Positions 32,484-41,262 of a stretch of DNA of 48,613 bases are shown piece by piece. The DNA lies in contig PATE01000133.1 of NCBI GenBank assembly GCA_002712305.1, forward strand, positions 1-48,613, given 5' to 3'. The position numbers and the translations under genes are program-made. Every line of letters starts with the position of its first letter. Positions within the stretch are counted from its first letter, which is position 1. Below the pieces are notes generated by a model. That model saw only the letters and a program-made list of their open reading frames with translations. It was not told the DNA's origin and ran no database searches. This stretch comes from Gemmatimonadota bacterium. Lineage in GTDB: Bacteria; Latescibacterota; UBA2968; UBA8231.

Positions 32484-33550
32484 GCGTTGCCTGCGGCTTC
32501 ATCGAGGGTTTGGGGACGACCACTCTGATCTCCGCCGAGCCAGCGGTAGTCGACTGGATGCAGTGACAGCGACCGGTCTTCCAGCGGCAGGGACAGGGGC
32601 ACACTGCCTCGAAGGGCGGAGTGTTTGGCGGCGATGGCGACCTCAAGGGACTGGCGCAGGTCCCGACCGGAGATGAATAGCTCGTTCTCGTGCTCGACGC
32701 CGCGTTCCACCACCGAGATGAAGGACTGGATCGACGTGCCCAGATAGGTGAACTGGGGATACTCGGCCGGTGCGTAGTTGGGATCGATCTCGATCCTCTG
32801 TCCGTTGTCATCGAGACCTGTAAAGATCTGCGGATCTCCCCAGTCCCAACGCACCAGCGCGTCCTGAGTCCATACGTCGACACCGCGATGGGGCGTGTCC
32901 CGGGGAAACACGGGGCAGACGAGGCCGTTGCTCAAGCGGAATTGGCCGTTGATCTGCAGGCCCTCATCGCTTTCCTGCTGCAGGGCTTCGGCCGGTTCAC
33001 CCCAGGCGATCACCTCGGTCACCTCGGCGCCGGTCAGCCGTCGCAGAACCGCAATGTGCTGGCAGCCACCGCCGGAAATCTCGCCGCCATAGCGGTGCAC
33101 GCTGGCGCCGATGATCTCGCCAAACTCGCCCGCCTGTAGGCGGTTCGCCGCCTGCTGAACTGAGGTCATGGCGCGCTGCAAATTGCCCCCACCGAATACG
33201 ATCCCTGCTTCGGCACAGGCGTCGACCATCTCGTCCACGTCCGCCAGTACGGCACCGATCGGCTTGTCCGTCGACACGCCGCGCACACCGGCTTCCACGG
33301 CGGCGAGCACGGCATCGTGGATGTATTTGCCGGGCAGCACCACAGCGACCACGTCGGGCGTCACGTGGGCGAGCATCTCTCGTGCATCAGCAAACAGCGC
33401 ATTGATGCCAAAACGTTCTCCCACTACTCGGCGGCGTTCGGGGTTGTGCTCGGCGATAGCAACGAGTTCGGTACCGGGTAACGTGTTGTAGACATCGACA
33501 TACTGCTGGCCCATTCGGCCGCAACCGATGATGCCGACAGACAGAGGCAT
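32480..33550 (-). CDS. Gfo/Idh/MocA family NAD(P)-dependent oxidoreductase
   Basis: 356 residues. N-terminal Rossmann domain with SVGIIGCGRMGQQYV and the cofactor-binding loop AIAEHNPERR; VSTDKPIGAVLADVDEMVDA is the EKP-like motif region (here DKP). The C-terminal alpha/beta domain contains YGGEISGGGCQHIAVLRRL, in which the catalytic histidine lies. Family members oxidise or isomerise sugars and inositols. ATG at 33550 with GGGAG upstream. Coupled to the downstream TIM-barrel protein. Divergent from rraA across 170 bases. Confidence 0.85.
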   Translation of the reverse strand: MPLSVGIIGCGRMGQQYVDVYNTLPGTELVAIAEHNPERRRVVGERFGINALFADAREMLAHVTPDVVAVVLPGKYIHDAVLAAVEAGVRGVSTDKPIGAVLADVDEMVDACAEAGIVFGGGNLQRAMTSVQQAANRLQAGEFGEIIGASVHRYGGEISGGGCQHIAVLRRLTGAEVTEVIAWGEPAEALQQESDEGLQINGQFRLSNGLVCPVFPRDTPHRGVDVWTQDALVRWDWGDPQIFTGLDDNGQRIEIDPNYAPAEYPQFTYLGTSIQSFISVVERGVEHENELFISGRDLRQSLEVAIAAKHSALRGSVPLSLPLEDRSLSLHPVDYRWLGGDQSGRPQTLDEAAGNA

Positions 33551-33719
33551 GAGGAGATCTCCCACAAGGGTGATGAAGTTCAGGGTGGCGAAAGGTAGGC
33601 TGGCAGCGGCGGCGCGGCGACCTGGCGCGGTGACCTGTCGTGATGACGTGCTGGGGGCGACTTGCTCGGAGCCAAGCGATTCCGCTGCTTGATGACGCCC
33701 ATGACCCTCAGGAGGAATC

Positions 33720-34379
33720 ATGCAACGCGCCAGCGAACAAACCATCGCCGCCCTCGGCAACTTCGACACACCGACGGTCTTCAATGCTCTGGTCGAGAAG
33801 GACGGACTGCCGAACGAGCAGTACACGGATCAGACGATCCGGTGCCTGCTGCCCGAACTGGGTTCCTTCGTCGGCTACGTCATGACGGCTGAAGTCACGA
33901 CCAACGACCCGGATACACCGGCAATTCCGTGGGTCGAATACTACGAGATGCTCGAGGCTGCAGAAGGTCCTCTGGTGGCGCTCATGCGCGACGTCGATTC
34001 ACGTCCGGGTCGCGGGGCCAGTTTCGGCGATGGGATGGCGGCGCTGCACAAACGACTCGGTGTCGTAGGTGCCATCGTCGAGGGTACCGTGCGTGACGTG
34101 GACGGGATCCGTCGCGTCGGTCTGCCGATCTATGCTCACGGAAGGGTGCCAGGCCACGGTGTTTTCCACCTGACCCGCTACAACGAACCGATTACGGTGG
34201 GGCAGCTGCGCTTTCAGCCTGGAGATCTGGTGCTGGCCGATGGCGATGGTTGTGTGCGCGTGCGCGTCGAGGACGCTGACCAGATCGTGGAGATCGCCGG
34301 ACAGATCCGCGAGCGCGAGGCCGAGATTCATGGCAACTATGCAGATCCAGGATATACGGTCGCCCAGATGAGGGGTTAG
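33720..34379 (+). CDS. RraA-family protein (demethylmenaquinone methyltransferase-like/HMG aldolase)
   Basis: 219 residues of the RraA fold. Visible parts: LGNFDTPTVFNALVEKDG, ARGASFGDGMAALHKRLG-like SFGDGMAALHKRLGVVGAI, GTVRDVDGIRRVGLPIYAHG (metal-binding Arg-Asp), VGQLRFQPGDLVLADGDGC. Such proteins include oxaloacetate decarboxylases/4-hydroxy-4-methyl-2-oxoglutarate aldolases as well as RNase E inhibitors; the intact R-D-V-D motif favours an aldolase. AGGAGG is five bases before the ATG. Placed among sugar-acid genes, which supports a catabolic role. Confidence 0.8.
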   Translation: MQRASEQTIAALGNFDTPTVFNALVEKDGLPNEQYTDQTIRCLLPELGSFVGYVMTAEVTTNDPDTPAIPWVEYYEMLEAAEGPLVALMRDVDSRPGRGASFGDGMAALHKRLGVVGAIVEGTVRDVDGIRRVGLPIYAHGRVPGHGVFHLTRYNEPITVGQLRFQPGDLVLADGDGCVRVRVEDADQIVEIAGQIREREAEIHGNYADPGYTVAQMRG

Positions 34380-34414
34380 TCGATCGCTTCGCACAGCTGC
34401 GCAGCGTGCAGCCT

Positions 34415-34546
34415 ATGTCGACGCTCTACGCGATCCTCCTTCTGTTCGTGGCCCTCGGCGCCGCAGGTGGTGGGATGTGGCTCATGTACCAGATCGACCG
34501 CCTCGACCCCTCCAAGCCCTTGGCCGGCCAGGACAGAACGGCGTGA
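34415..34546 (+). CDS. Putative 43-residue single-span membrane peptide
   Basis: The frame MSTLYAILLLFVALGAAG continues GGMWLMYQIDRLDPSKPL to a stop, giving one hydrophobic helix and a short polar tail. There is no clear ribosome-binding site. It could be a real small membrane protein or the end of a lost transporter, since the next locus is also a fragment. Confidence 0.35.
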   Translation: MSTLYAILLLFVALGAAGGGMWLMYQIDRLDPSKPLAGQDRTA

Positions 34547-34865
34547 TGAACTGCTGGGAGAGCTGATGTTTCAGACCCACGCCAGCTACTCACTATGCGG
34601 CCTTGGGTCGAAGGGCACTGATCAACTGGCGGCGATGGTGGATACACCTGAAAGCAGGGCGGCGGGTCTGTTTGGGGCCAAGATCACCGGTGGTGGTTCC
34701 GGTGGAACTGTCGCCATCCTCGGCCAGCCATCGGCGGCAGAACACGTCGAGCAGATCTCCCAAGACTACTGCCAGCAACACGGACACGATCCGTTCATCT
34801 TCACCGGATCCAGCCCGGGGGCGGCGCAGTTTGGCGTCGTGCGCCTCGAACCCACTCACGAATAG
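34535..34865 (+). pseudogene. GHMP kinase (galactokinase/arabinokinase-like) C-terminal fragment
   Basis: About 105 residues: LLGELMFQTHASYSLCGLG, then GLFGAKITGGGSGGTVAILG, where KITGGGSGG is GHMP motif 3, and a final QFGVVRLEP. The N-terminal two thirds, including the ATP-binding PxSxGLSSS motif, are missing. It lies directly before galE, as galactokinase genes often do, so this is probably the remnant of a galK-galE unit. Confidence 0.7.
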
Positions 34866-34898
34866 CGATCCGACCACAACGAGCAGGAGGTCGTTCTC

Positions 34899-35864
34899 AT
34901 TCGAATTCTCGTCACCGGCGGTGCAGGCTTCATCGGTTCCCACTGCTGCAAGTATCTCAGCCAGCAGGGACACGAGCCGATCGTGCTCGACAATCTATCC
35001 ATGGGGCACGAGACGGCCGTGCGCTGGGGGCCCCTGGCCAAGGTCGATCTGCGAGATCGAGGTCACGTATTCAGCGTCTTCGACGAGCATCGACCCGAAG
35101 CAGTGATCCACTTTGCCGCCTGCTCCTTCGTCGGCGAATCGATGGAAGATCCCGGCAAGTATTTCGCCAACAACACGGTGGGCAGTCAGCATCTGCTCGA
35201 TGCGCTGGTGAAGTTTGAGGTAAAGGATGTCGTCTTCTCTTCCACGTGTGCCACCTACGGTGAACCCGAGTCGATGCCGATCGGCGAAGACACGCCGCAG
35301 CGGCCGGTGAACCCCTATGGCTGTTCGAAGCTGATGGTGGAGCAGATGCTCGAGTGGTATGGGAAGGTGCACGGCGTACGCTGGGCGGCGCTGCGGTATT
35401 TCAACGTGGCCGGGTCAGATCCCGAAGCCGAGATCGGCGAAGACCACGACCCGGAGACGCACCTGATCCCGCTGGCGATCTGGGCAGCGCAGGGAAAACG
35501 CGACCGACTGTCCGTCTTCGGCACGGACTATCCGACGCCTGATGGCACGGCGATCCGCGACTACATCCACGTGTGGGATCTGGTGGACGCGCACCTGCTG
35601 GCCCTCGAATACCTGCGAGCCGGCAAGGGTTCGCTGCAGGCCAATCTCGGCACGGGCAAAGGACACAGTGTGCGTGAAGTCATCGACACTGTCGGTTCCA
35701 TCACGGGGATGGAAGTGCCCTATGTCGAAACGGATCGACGGGCCGGTGATCCTCCCGAGTTAGTCGCTGACGCGCGTCGTGCGGTGAGGAAACTTCAGTG
35801 GACGCCCAAGGTCTCCGATCTGCCAACCATGGTGGAGCACGCCTGGTCCTGGTTCAAGAAATAG
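34899..35864 (+). CDS. galE: UDP-glucose 4-epimerase, probable ATT start
   Basis: 321 residues, usual for GalE. The NAD-binding motif ILVTGGAGFIGSH opens the protein, followed by FSSTCATYGEPESMP and the catalytic YxxxK as NPYGCSKLM. In this frame no ATG, GTG or TTG precedes the glycine-rich motif; the codon in the initiator position is ATT, eight bases after AGGAGG. The first ordinary start (GTG 34983) would delete the cofactor motif. So either a rare ATT start is used or an ATG was mutated. The enzyme interconverts UDP-glucose and UDP-galactose for envelope sugars or galactose use. Confidence 0.85.
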   Translation: MRILVTGGAGFIGSHCCKYLSQQGHEPIVLDNLSMGHETAVRWGPLAKVDLRDRGHVFSVFDEHRPEAVIHFAACSFVGESMEDPGKYFANNTVGSQHLLDALVKFEVKDVVFSSTCATYGEPESMPIGEDTPQRPVNPYGCSKLMVEQMLEWYGKVHGVRWAALRYFNVAGSDPEAEIGEDHDPETHLIPLAIWAAQGKRDRLSVFGTDYPTPDGTAIRDYIHVWDLVDAHLLALEYLRAGKGSLQANLGTGKGHSVREVIDTVGSITGMEVPYVETDRRAGDPPELVADARRAVRKLQWTPKVSDLPTMVEHAWSWFKK

Positions 35865-35870
35865 GTTCGC

Positions 35871-36570
35871 ATGCGACGGCTGGCCCCTCTCGTGACGTTG
35901 GCTGTCATCCTGCACCCTATTCACGCCGAGGCGACTGACCTGCAGACCGTCAAGGAAAGAACCGTCGACCTGCTTTCAGGTGGCAGAGGCGATGGTGCCC
36001 ACCGCTCACGTGCTCAGGCCCATCTCGATGATCGCGTGCAGCGCATTGTCGAAGCCGATCGCGAGCCCCTCATCTGGGAAGATCCGGCGGAGGGGGGGTT
36101 CAACCTGCGTCTCGATCGCCACCTGGCGAAGGTGAGAACCCTCGCCGAAGGGTGGGCCAGCGCCGGCCGGTATCACGGTGACGAAGGGTGCTGAACCGAG
36201 CGACGATCGATCTGGCGAATGCACTCGATCACTATCACGCCGACTCACCGCGACCCGGTGCCTGGTACTACTGGCTGATTCTGATCCCCGACAAACTGGG
36301 TGCCATCGGTCTGTTGTTGGGGGATGCCCTCGACCCCGCTGTGCGCGCACGTCTGGAAGCGAGCCTGATCCATCAGCTGAAATTGATGAGGTTGTCCGGG
36401 GCGAATGCAGCGTGGGAGGCTCGCAATCACGCCTATCTCGCCCTCCTTCAAGGAGACTCCCAACGGCTGGCGCGAGCGGCCGACCGTATCTTCGGCACCG
36501 TTCGATACAGTTCAGACGGCGGTGTGCGTGAGGACTTCAGCTACCTCTTTCACGTCGCCACCTGTGCGAC
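35871..36570 (+). pseudogene. Polysaccharide lyase family 8-like, truncated and frameshifted
   Basis: A signal peptide (MRRLAPLVTLAVIL, cleavage near HAEA) and LQTVKERTVDLLSG start the gene, which shifts frame at a GGG run (36186-36188); one more G restores EGVLNRATIDLANAL. Then WYYWLILIPDKLGAIG, SGANAAWEARNHAYLALL and DGGVREDFSYLFH follow, the alpha-toroid part of PL8 hyaluronate/chondroitin-type lyases. Near 36570 the sequence switches to an unrelated inverted fragment. The catalytic Tyr/His region and beta-sandwich are lost. Confidence 0.6.
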
Positions 36571-36687
36571 TACGCCGTGGGTCGGCATGAATTCGGCGAA
36601 GTTGTCGAAGTAGGCCGCGTCGGCCCATACATCTTCGAGTTCGCCATCGATATCGGGGGCCGCCGTCACTCGCGGCGGGTGCAGCAT
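36550..36687 (-). pseudogene. CBM9-like N-terminal fragment
   Basis: On the minus strand, MLHPPRVTAAPDIDGELEDV is followed by WADAAYFDNFAEFMPTHG, the first strands of a CBM9-like domain (compare DGELxxxxW in the intact copies). It ends at the junction with the lyase remnant. It is the fourth CBM9-like sequence in the window. Confidence 0.5.
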
Positions 36688-36861
36688 ATCGGGGGTGTTC
36701 AGGCCATTCCCCCGAACCGGCTCAGAACACAGTGTGAACACTCGTACGCACTGGCAGGGGCGGTACAATCTCGTTGCGAGCTAACTCGTTGTTATGGAAA
36801 GAGTTGGGGGAGTGGCCATTCTCTGTTCGGGGCGAATGGTCGACATCTGGTCATAAGAGCA

Positions 36862-38049
36862 TCAGGTGCGCCAGTAGGTGGACTCGGCAGGCGCCTCGTA
36901 CGCGATGTTCAGATGGGGGGTGTCCAATTGTTGGTCGCCCTGGAACCGACTGTCCAAACCTGACGCGGTGAGACCCGTCGTCAGCAGGGTGCGCTCTACC
37001 GGATAGGTCGCACGACCGGTGAGGAACATCTGCTCCATGTTGTTCACCAGGGGGCTGAAGAAGCTGGCCATACTCTTGGTCGGGGGGGCAGCCAGATACA
37101 TGTTCGTCGACAGCGGTTCATCGGTGTCGCGCAACTGCGCGGCAAAGTTGAAGTCGCCCACCAGACCGTTGCCGGCAATGACCGTACAGAGCAGCCCATC
37201 GAGGTGCTGATACTGATAAGCCCACGGATTGGTCATCAGTCCGCGCATGGCATCGATGGTGGGAAAGATGTCGTTGAATCCGGGGCGACCTGGGTTCAGG
37301 TTGTGACTGCGGCACAGGCAGGCATTGAACAATTCGTGCGACCACTGCCGATCGTGGTGAGCCTGCCAGAATTCCTCGCCCCGATATGCCTTGATCCACC
37401 TGACGCCGACCTCACCGCCTGCGCGTCGTTCGACCATGGCCTGCACCGTCTCGTAGGCGTGAAAGTCACCGCCATCAATCCAGCTGCTGTTCACACACAT
37501 GGCCTCGTCGACGTTGGCACCCAGTGGCATGTCGATGGACGGGGTGCGCCATGTGACCGGCAGGGATGACCCGGCCATGAAGGGAAAGTCGAGTTCGCGA
37601 GACGTGTCCACCATCTGACGCGCCCACGCCCAGTTCCAGGACAGGTGTTTGTCATTAAAGACCGGCACACTACGACCGGAGGTGCGGAACACGGTGGCCA
37701 TCTGTTGGAAGAATTCATAACGCGGCCACAAGACCTGGTCCTTCTCGTTGGACTCGTACTCGCCGTGTTCGGCGATCAGCAGTACGCCGTCGACGGCCAG
37801 GTCGTTTCCACCAAGGGTGAGGGCGTCTCCAATGGTGGGGTAGATCGTGAGGCCCTCGTGGCGCGCTTCGCGTTCGTGGCTCAGATCATCTTCGCCTACC
37901 TGATCGACATACAACGACACCACGTCGATGTCAGGACGGTGATGGCGCCCATTCCATCCGTACCCCTCGAGAAAACGGTCGACGATGTGCTGCGCATGAG
38001 AATGGGTGCGGTAGATCGATACGAGGGCGGCGAGTTTCTTTCGAGCCAT
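36862..38049 (-). CDS. Conserved hypothetical protein, Rossmann-like
   Basis: 395 residues. It opens MARKKLAALVSIYRTHSHAQ and shows HEGLTIYPTIGDALTLGG and DGVLLIAEHGEYESNE, a Rossmann-like first half reminiscent of MocA-type oxidoreductases, then a second half with GGDFHAYETVQAMVERR and IKAYRGEEFW. I recall comparable unnamed proteins from Planctomycetes-type genomes. No catalytic set is recognisable. It is the last gene of a coupled minus-strand trio; its ATG overlaps the previous stop as TGATG. Confidence 0.6.
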   Translation of the reverse strand: MARKKLAALVSIYRTHSHAQHIVDRFLEGYGWNGRHHRPDIDVVSLYVDQVGEDDLSHEREARHEGLTIYPTIGDALTLGGNDLAVDGVLLIAEHGEYESNEKDQVLWPRYEFFQQMATVFRTSGRSVPVFNDKHLSWNWAWARQMVDTSRELDFPFMAGSSLPVTWRTPSIDMPLGANVDEAMCVNSSWIDGGDFHAYETVQAMVERRAGGEVGVRWIKAYRGEEFWQAHHDRQWSHELFNACLCRSHNLNPGRPGFNDIFPTIDAMRGLMTNPWAYQYQHLDGLLCTVIAGNGLVGDFNFAAQLRDTDEPLSTNMYLAAPPTKSMASFFSPLVNNMEQMFLTGRATYPVERTLLTTGLTASGLDSRFQGDQQLDTPHLNIAYEAPAESTYWRT

Positions 38050-38639
38050 CAGGCGTGTCGTTCCCCATCGCGGTATTCGTGAACGCCATCGTTGGTCATG
38101 TTCACCAGAAGCCGCGCGTCGGCGCGTCCATGCTGACGAAACAGATCCAGCATCATATCGATTTCGCCATCCCAGGGGAAGCCGAACACCACGTCAAATT
38201 CGTTCAGGTCGTGACCCAACTCGTCATACCCCGATGCACCTTCGCCGATCGTGCCCATGCGACCGTCGCCGCCGTCGGGTTTCCAGCGATAGGAAGCGGG
38301 AAGGAAACTGCCGGCGGCGAAGAGGGCCTTGGATTCATTGCGCAAAGCCAACTCGCGGGCCACGTCCACCAGATCGGCATCCAATTCGATGCCGTAGGCT
38401 TCATAGCCGAGCAGATCGGCCATGATCGTGATGACCCCCGTCGCCGACCCCCACTCGAGGAAACGTACGTCAGGCGCCCGCCTGGCTACCAGCGCCTGCA
38501 ACACCACACGATAGTTGGCCGGCAGAAAGGGGTGCCACTGCTTGCTGCGCACGTCTTCATCGAAGCGCGCAGCCAATTCGGCGCCCTCGTCACACAGGTC
38601 TGCTAGTCGCCCTTCAAGGGCTTGATCCAGATCTCTCAT
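38049..38639 (-). CDS. Class I methyltransferase-like protein
   Basis: 196 residues. FLEWGSATGVITIMADLLG is motif I, followed by AYGIELDADLVDVARELAL, and FDVVFGFPWDGEI in the motif IV position. The start ATG 38639 overlaps the previous gene as ATGA; a longer frame upstream is spurious. Substrate unknown. Tight coupling to the genes on both sides suggests a single operon, unless the order reflects a deletion in the first gene. Confidence 0.7.
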   Translation of the reverse strand: MRDLDQALEGRLADLCDEGAELAARFDEDVRSKQWHPFLPANYRVVLQALVARRAPDVRFLEWGSATGVITIMADLLGYEAYGIELDADLVDVARELALRNESKALFAAGSFLPASYRWKPDGGDGRMGTIGEGASGYDELGHDLNEFDVVFGFPWDGEIDMMLDLFRQHGRADARLLVNMTNDGVHEYRDGERHA

Positions 38640-39073
38640 TCCACATCCACTTCGGCGACGCGCACGATGCGGTCGACGCCGTAGGGATAGCCGGTTGCGT
38701 CTACGCAGAGCAAGCCGTTGGCGTGGGTGAAGGTCAGTTCCTCCTCGTTGTCGATCCAACGGACGCCCGTCACGGATCGATCGAGCCCACGAAAAGCGCG
38801 GGGCCCGGCCCCTCCGGCACCGACGGTCACGTGGGCGTCGCCGCCCACCGACAGATGGTGGATAAACAGATAGAGCTTGCCCTCTGACTTGAGGGCAAAG
38901 TCGGCGGCCGTGCAGCTCTGTTTGAGCTGCACATACTCCTGCATCGGAATCTTGCGCAGATGCTGTACCCACTCGCCCTGCCCGAGTTGAGCGTAGAGTC
39001 CCCAGTGGATGAACATGCCGTAGCCGAGACGCTCGAAACGTGCGACGCGTGGGGCAGGTACGGGAATCGCCAT
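38636..39073 (-). pseudogene. Alpha-L-fucosidase (GH29) with large in-frame internal deletion
   Basis: 145 residues against about 400-500 in GH29. The first 50 are a typical GH29 start (YGMFIHWGLYAQLGQGEW, MQEYVQLKQ), but after AADF the sequence jumps to a C-terminal region (GKLYLFIHHLSVGGDA, VRWIDNEEELTFTHANG, YGVDRIVRVAEVDV). The barrel core with the nucleophile aspartate is gone, yet the frame and stop are preserved and the ATGA overlap with the next gene remains. Probably not catalytic; could still be translated for coupling. Confidence 0.7.
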
Positions 39074-39276
39074 ATTCACTCTCTTCTGATCCTGCGGACG
39101 CAACGGGGCAGTGGGTGGGTGTTCAAGGGGAAAGAAACGCGGTTCGAACGATTCCTGCGAGTGGCGGGTGCCCCGGCCCTCCACGCATTGAGTCATTTCC
39201 AGTGTCCACCTGATGAACGACCTTACCACAACGACCGACGATTCTGCCTACCACACACCATGCGTCAAGCCACGGA

Positions 39277-40212
39277 TTGACTGTCTTGAACAAATTGACC
39301 GACGAACTGCGTGCCGCCCTGTCCACGCCGATCCCCTCTCTGCGAACGCCCTTTACCGCCGACGGTGATGTCGACTGGGATGGTGTGCGCTCGCAGGTCG
39401 ACTTCGTCATCGCCGGTGGCGCACAGACGATCATGATCACATGGGGCGACTCGCTGCATTCGGTGCTCACCGACGACGAGGTGGCGCAACTTGCACGCAC
39501 CGTGGTCGAGCACAGCGCCGGGCGTGCCAAGGTCATCGCCGCCGACAACATCTGGGCAACCCCCAAGGCGGTGGCGTATGCAGAATACTGTGCGCAGATC
39601 GGTGCCGACCTGCTCATGCTCCTGCCGCCGAACTGGGCTGGGTCGACGACGACGGAATCCCTCGTGACACATTTCGAGGCGGCCGGTGTTCATCTGCCGA
39701 CGATGCTGGTGACGGCCTTCTTCAATCAGGGTGGTGGGACTTCCGTGCCGGCCAGCATGGAGGTGATTGAGGCGCTCCACGATCGGGTGGACAGTGTGGT
39801 CGCCATCAAAGACGACATCCTCGGAGCCCTGGGCGTGCAGATCTGCTCAACGGTGCGGCCCAAGTGGGTCGTCGTCTCCGGCGGTCTGATGCAGAATCAC
39901 ACCTTCCAGGTCCCATGGGGTGTCGATGGATACCTGTCGATGTTCATGAGTTTCAAGCCCGAGATTTCCTGGCAGTATTTTGAGGCCATTCAGAAGGGTG
40001 ACTACGAGTCGGCCTGGGAAACGATGCGAACCTACGAAGCGCCCTTACGGCACTATATGGGCACCGTCCGCGGTGGTTTCAATGCCATGGTGCATGGAAT
40101 CAGTGAACTCTATGGAATCAGTGGTCGTCACCTGCGGGCACCGTATCACACGCTCACCGATGACCAGATGGACGAACTGTCCGGGGTTCTGCAAGGGCTG
40201 AACCTGCTATGA
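39277..40212 (+). CDS. Dihydrodipicolinate synthase family (DapA/NAL superfamily) aldolase
   Basis: 311 residues, TIM barrel of class I aldolases. PSLRTPFTADGDVDWDGV is the N-terminal signature, ITWGDSLHSVLTDDE the region of the GxxGE motif (here GDS), and VVAIKDDILG contains the Schiff-base lysine. Members include DapA, N-acetylneuraminate lyase, and keto-deoxy sugar acid aldolases; given the neighbours, a sugar-acid role is more likely than lysine synthesis. The TTG start at 39277 is weakly supported; a second TTG nine bases on is possible. Confidence 0.8.
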   Translation: MTVLNKLTDELRAALSTPIPSLRTPFTADGDVDWDGVRSQVDFVIAGGAQTIMITWGDSLHSVLTDDEVAQLARTVVEHSAGRAKVIAADNIWATPKAVAYAEYCAQIGADLLMLLPPNWAGSTTTESLVTHFEAAGVHLPTMLVTAFFNQGGGTSVPASMEVIEALHDRVDSVVAIKDDILGALGVQICSTVRPKWVVVSGGLMQNHTFQVPWGVDGYLSMFMSFKPEISWQYFEAIQKGDYESAWETMRTYEAPLRHYMGTVRGGFNAMVHGISELYGISGRHLRAPYHTLTDDQMDELSGVLQGLNLL

Positions 40213-40276
40213 ATGCGTTGTCGTGGGGCCTTGTGTTCGCGAGCTTAGGATGAGACGCCCACTTCTCGAGGAATCC

Positions 40277-40711
40277 ATGCGTAGAATCGTCCGACGTGTC
40301 CTGCTCGTGCTCGCCGCTTTGGCCACGCTGCCTGCGTCGGCACAGCCACAGCTGAAGATCCTCGGCTATTTCCAGAACACCTTTTCACATCAGACGCAAC
40401 TGAAGACCTAGTTCGATGAGGAGTCCGAGCGAAACTCCTTCAGCGTGCAGCAACAGAATCTGTTCCTGCAGAAGGACATCGACCGCAGGTGGCGGGCCTT
40501 CGTGAACTTCGAGTTCGTCAACACATTGATCGAACCCGAGCGCATGGACAACCTCTTCAATTTCGGCTTTTCTTCTACAGGTGCCCGGGTGCGGTTGACG
40601 GCGGGGTTGCCCACGGCGTACAACATCATGCAGCGACACGGGGGTGAGATTCGTCTCGATAGCGACCTCGGGCGAGGAACTCGCGTTCGATTGGAACTCC
40701 CAGCCTTCTGA
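40277..40711 (+). pseudogene. Chimera: porin-like N terminus and histidine-kinase C terminus
   Basis: Signal peptide RRVLLVLAALATLPASAQ and KILGYFQNTFSHQTQL suggest an outer-membrane beta-barrel protein; TAG at 40409-40411 interrupts it, after which SVQQQNLFLQKDIDRRWRA continues. Near 40545 it changes to FGFSSTGARVRLTAGLP, TAYNIMQRHGGEIRLDS and GRGTRVRLELP, the ATP-binding end (G2 box) of a sensor kinase. The two parts belong to different families, so a deletion has joined them. GAGG stands six bases before the ATG. Confidence 0.6.
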
Positions 40712-40769
40712 CCGACCCTGCTCTATGAATCCCTGGACCTCGGGCGGCATCCAATAGAGGTTCCTATCT

Positions 40770-40946
40770 ATGTTCCCACGTTTCGAGGACTCGGACATGC
40801 AGGATCTCCGTCGCTACATCCACGACAAGCTGCGCAGCCGCAATACCTATATCGTCGCCATGATTGTGGGCACGTGCATCAACGGATACGGGCACTTTCT
40901 CGTACTCACTCTGCGTGGCGAGGAGATTCGCCACGCGACCCATTGA
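40770..40946 (+). pseudogene. Short fragment, possibly cytochrome-c-like end joined to unknown sequence
   Basis: 59 residues. FPRFEDSDMQDLRRYIHDKL resembles the last helix of cytochrome c domains of PQQ-type dehydrogenases (sDxDxxxLRxYI). What follows, TYIVAMIVGTCINGYG, is unrelated and hydrophobic. No CxxCH. Probably residual sequence. Confidence 0.3.
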
Positions 40947-41250
40947 GCGACGCTCCTGGTTTCCCGACCACAAACCCGATCCCGTCTTTCGAGCCACTTA
41001 TGAGGGTGACATCTGCGATTGGGGTTCTCAGACGGCGATCTTTTTCGAAGAGCACGGTGTGAGCAGGGCGCAGGACGTACTGGGTGACGACACGTGGACG
41101 AAGGTGATGGCCGCCGATCGCACCCACGACGAACCCCTCACCGTTCGTTTTGCGCCGACACGCCTCAACTACAGCGTCGCCACGTCTCCGGCACCCAATG
41201 GCGATAGCAACATCTACATGACCCGGCAGCCCGAGCCGGTCACCGTCTGA
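40930..41250 (+). pseudogene. Unrecognised C-terminal fragment
   Basis: About 107 residues including RRSWFPDHKPDPVFRATYEG, DWGSQTAIFFEEHGVSRA and LNYSVATSPAPNGDSNIYM. The composition and codon use look coding, but there is no credible start and I cannot place it in a family. It stops 12 bases before a dioxygenase gene. Taken as the end of a deleted gene. Confidence 0.3.
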
Positions 41251-41262
41251 TCGGATCTCGGT

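Noticed and set aside
34983-35864. galE starting at GTG 34983
   Set aside because: It would remove the NAD-binding GxxGxxG motif that is perfectly preserved immediately upstream.
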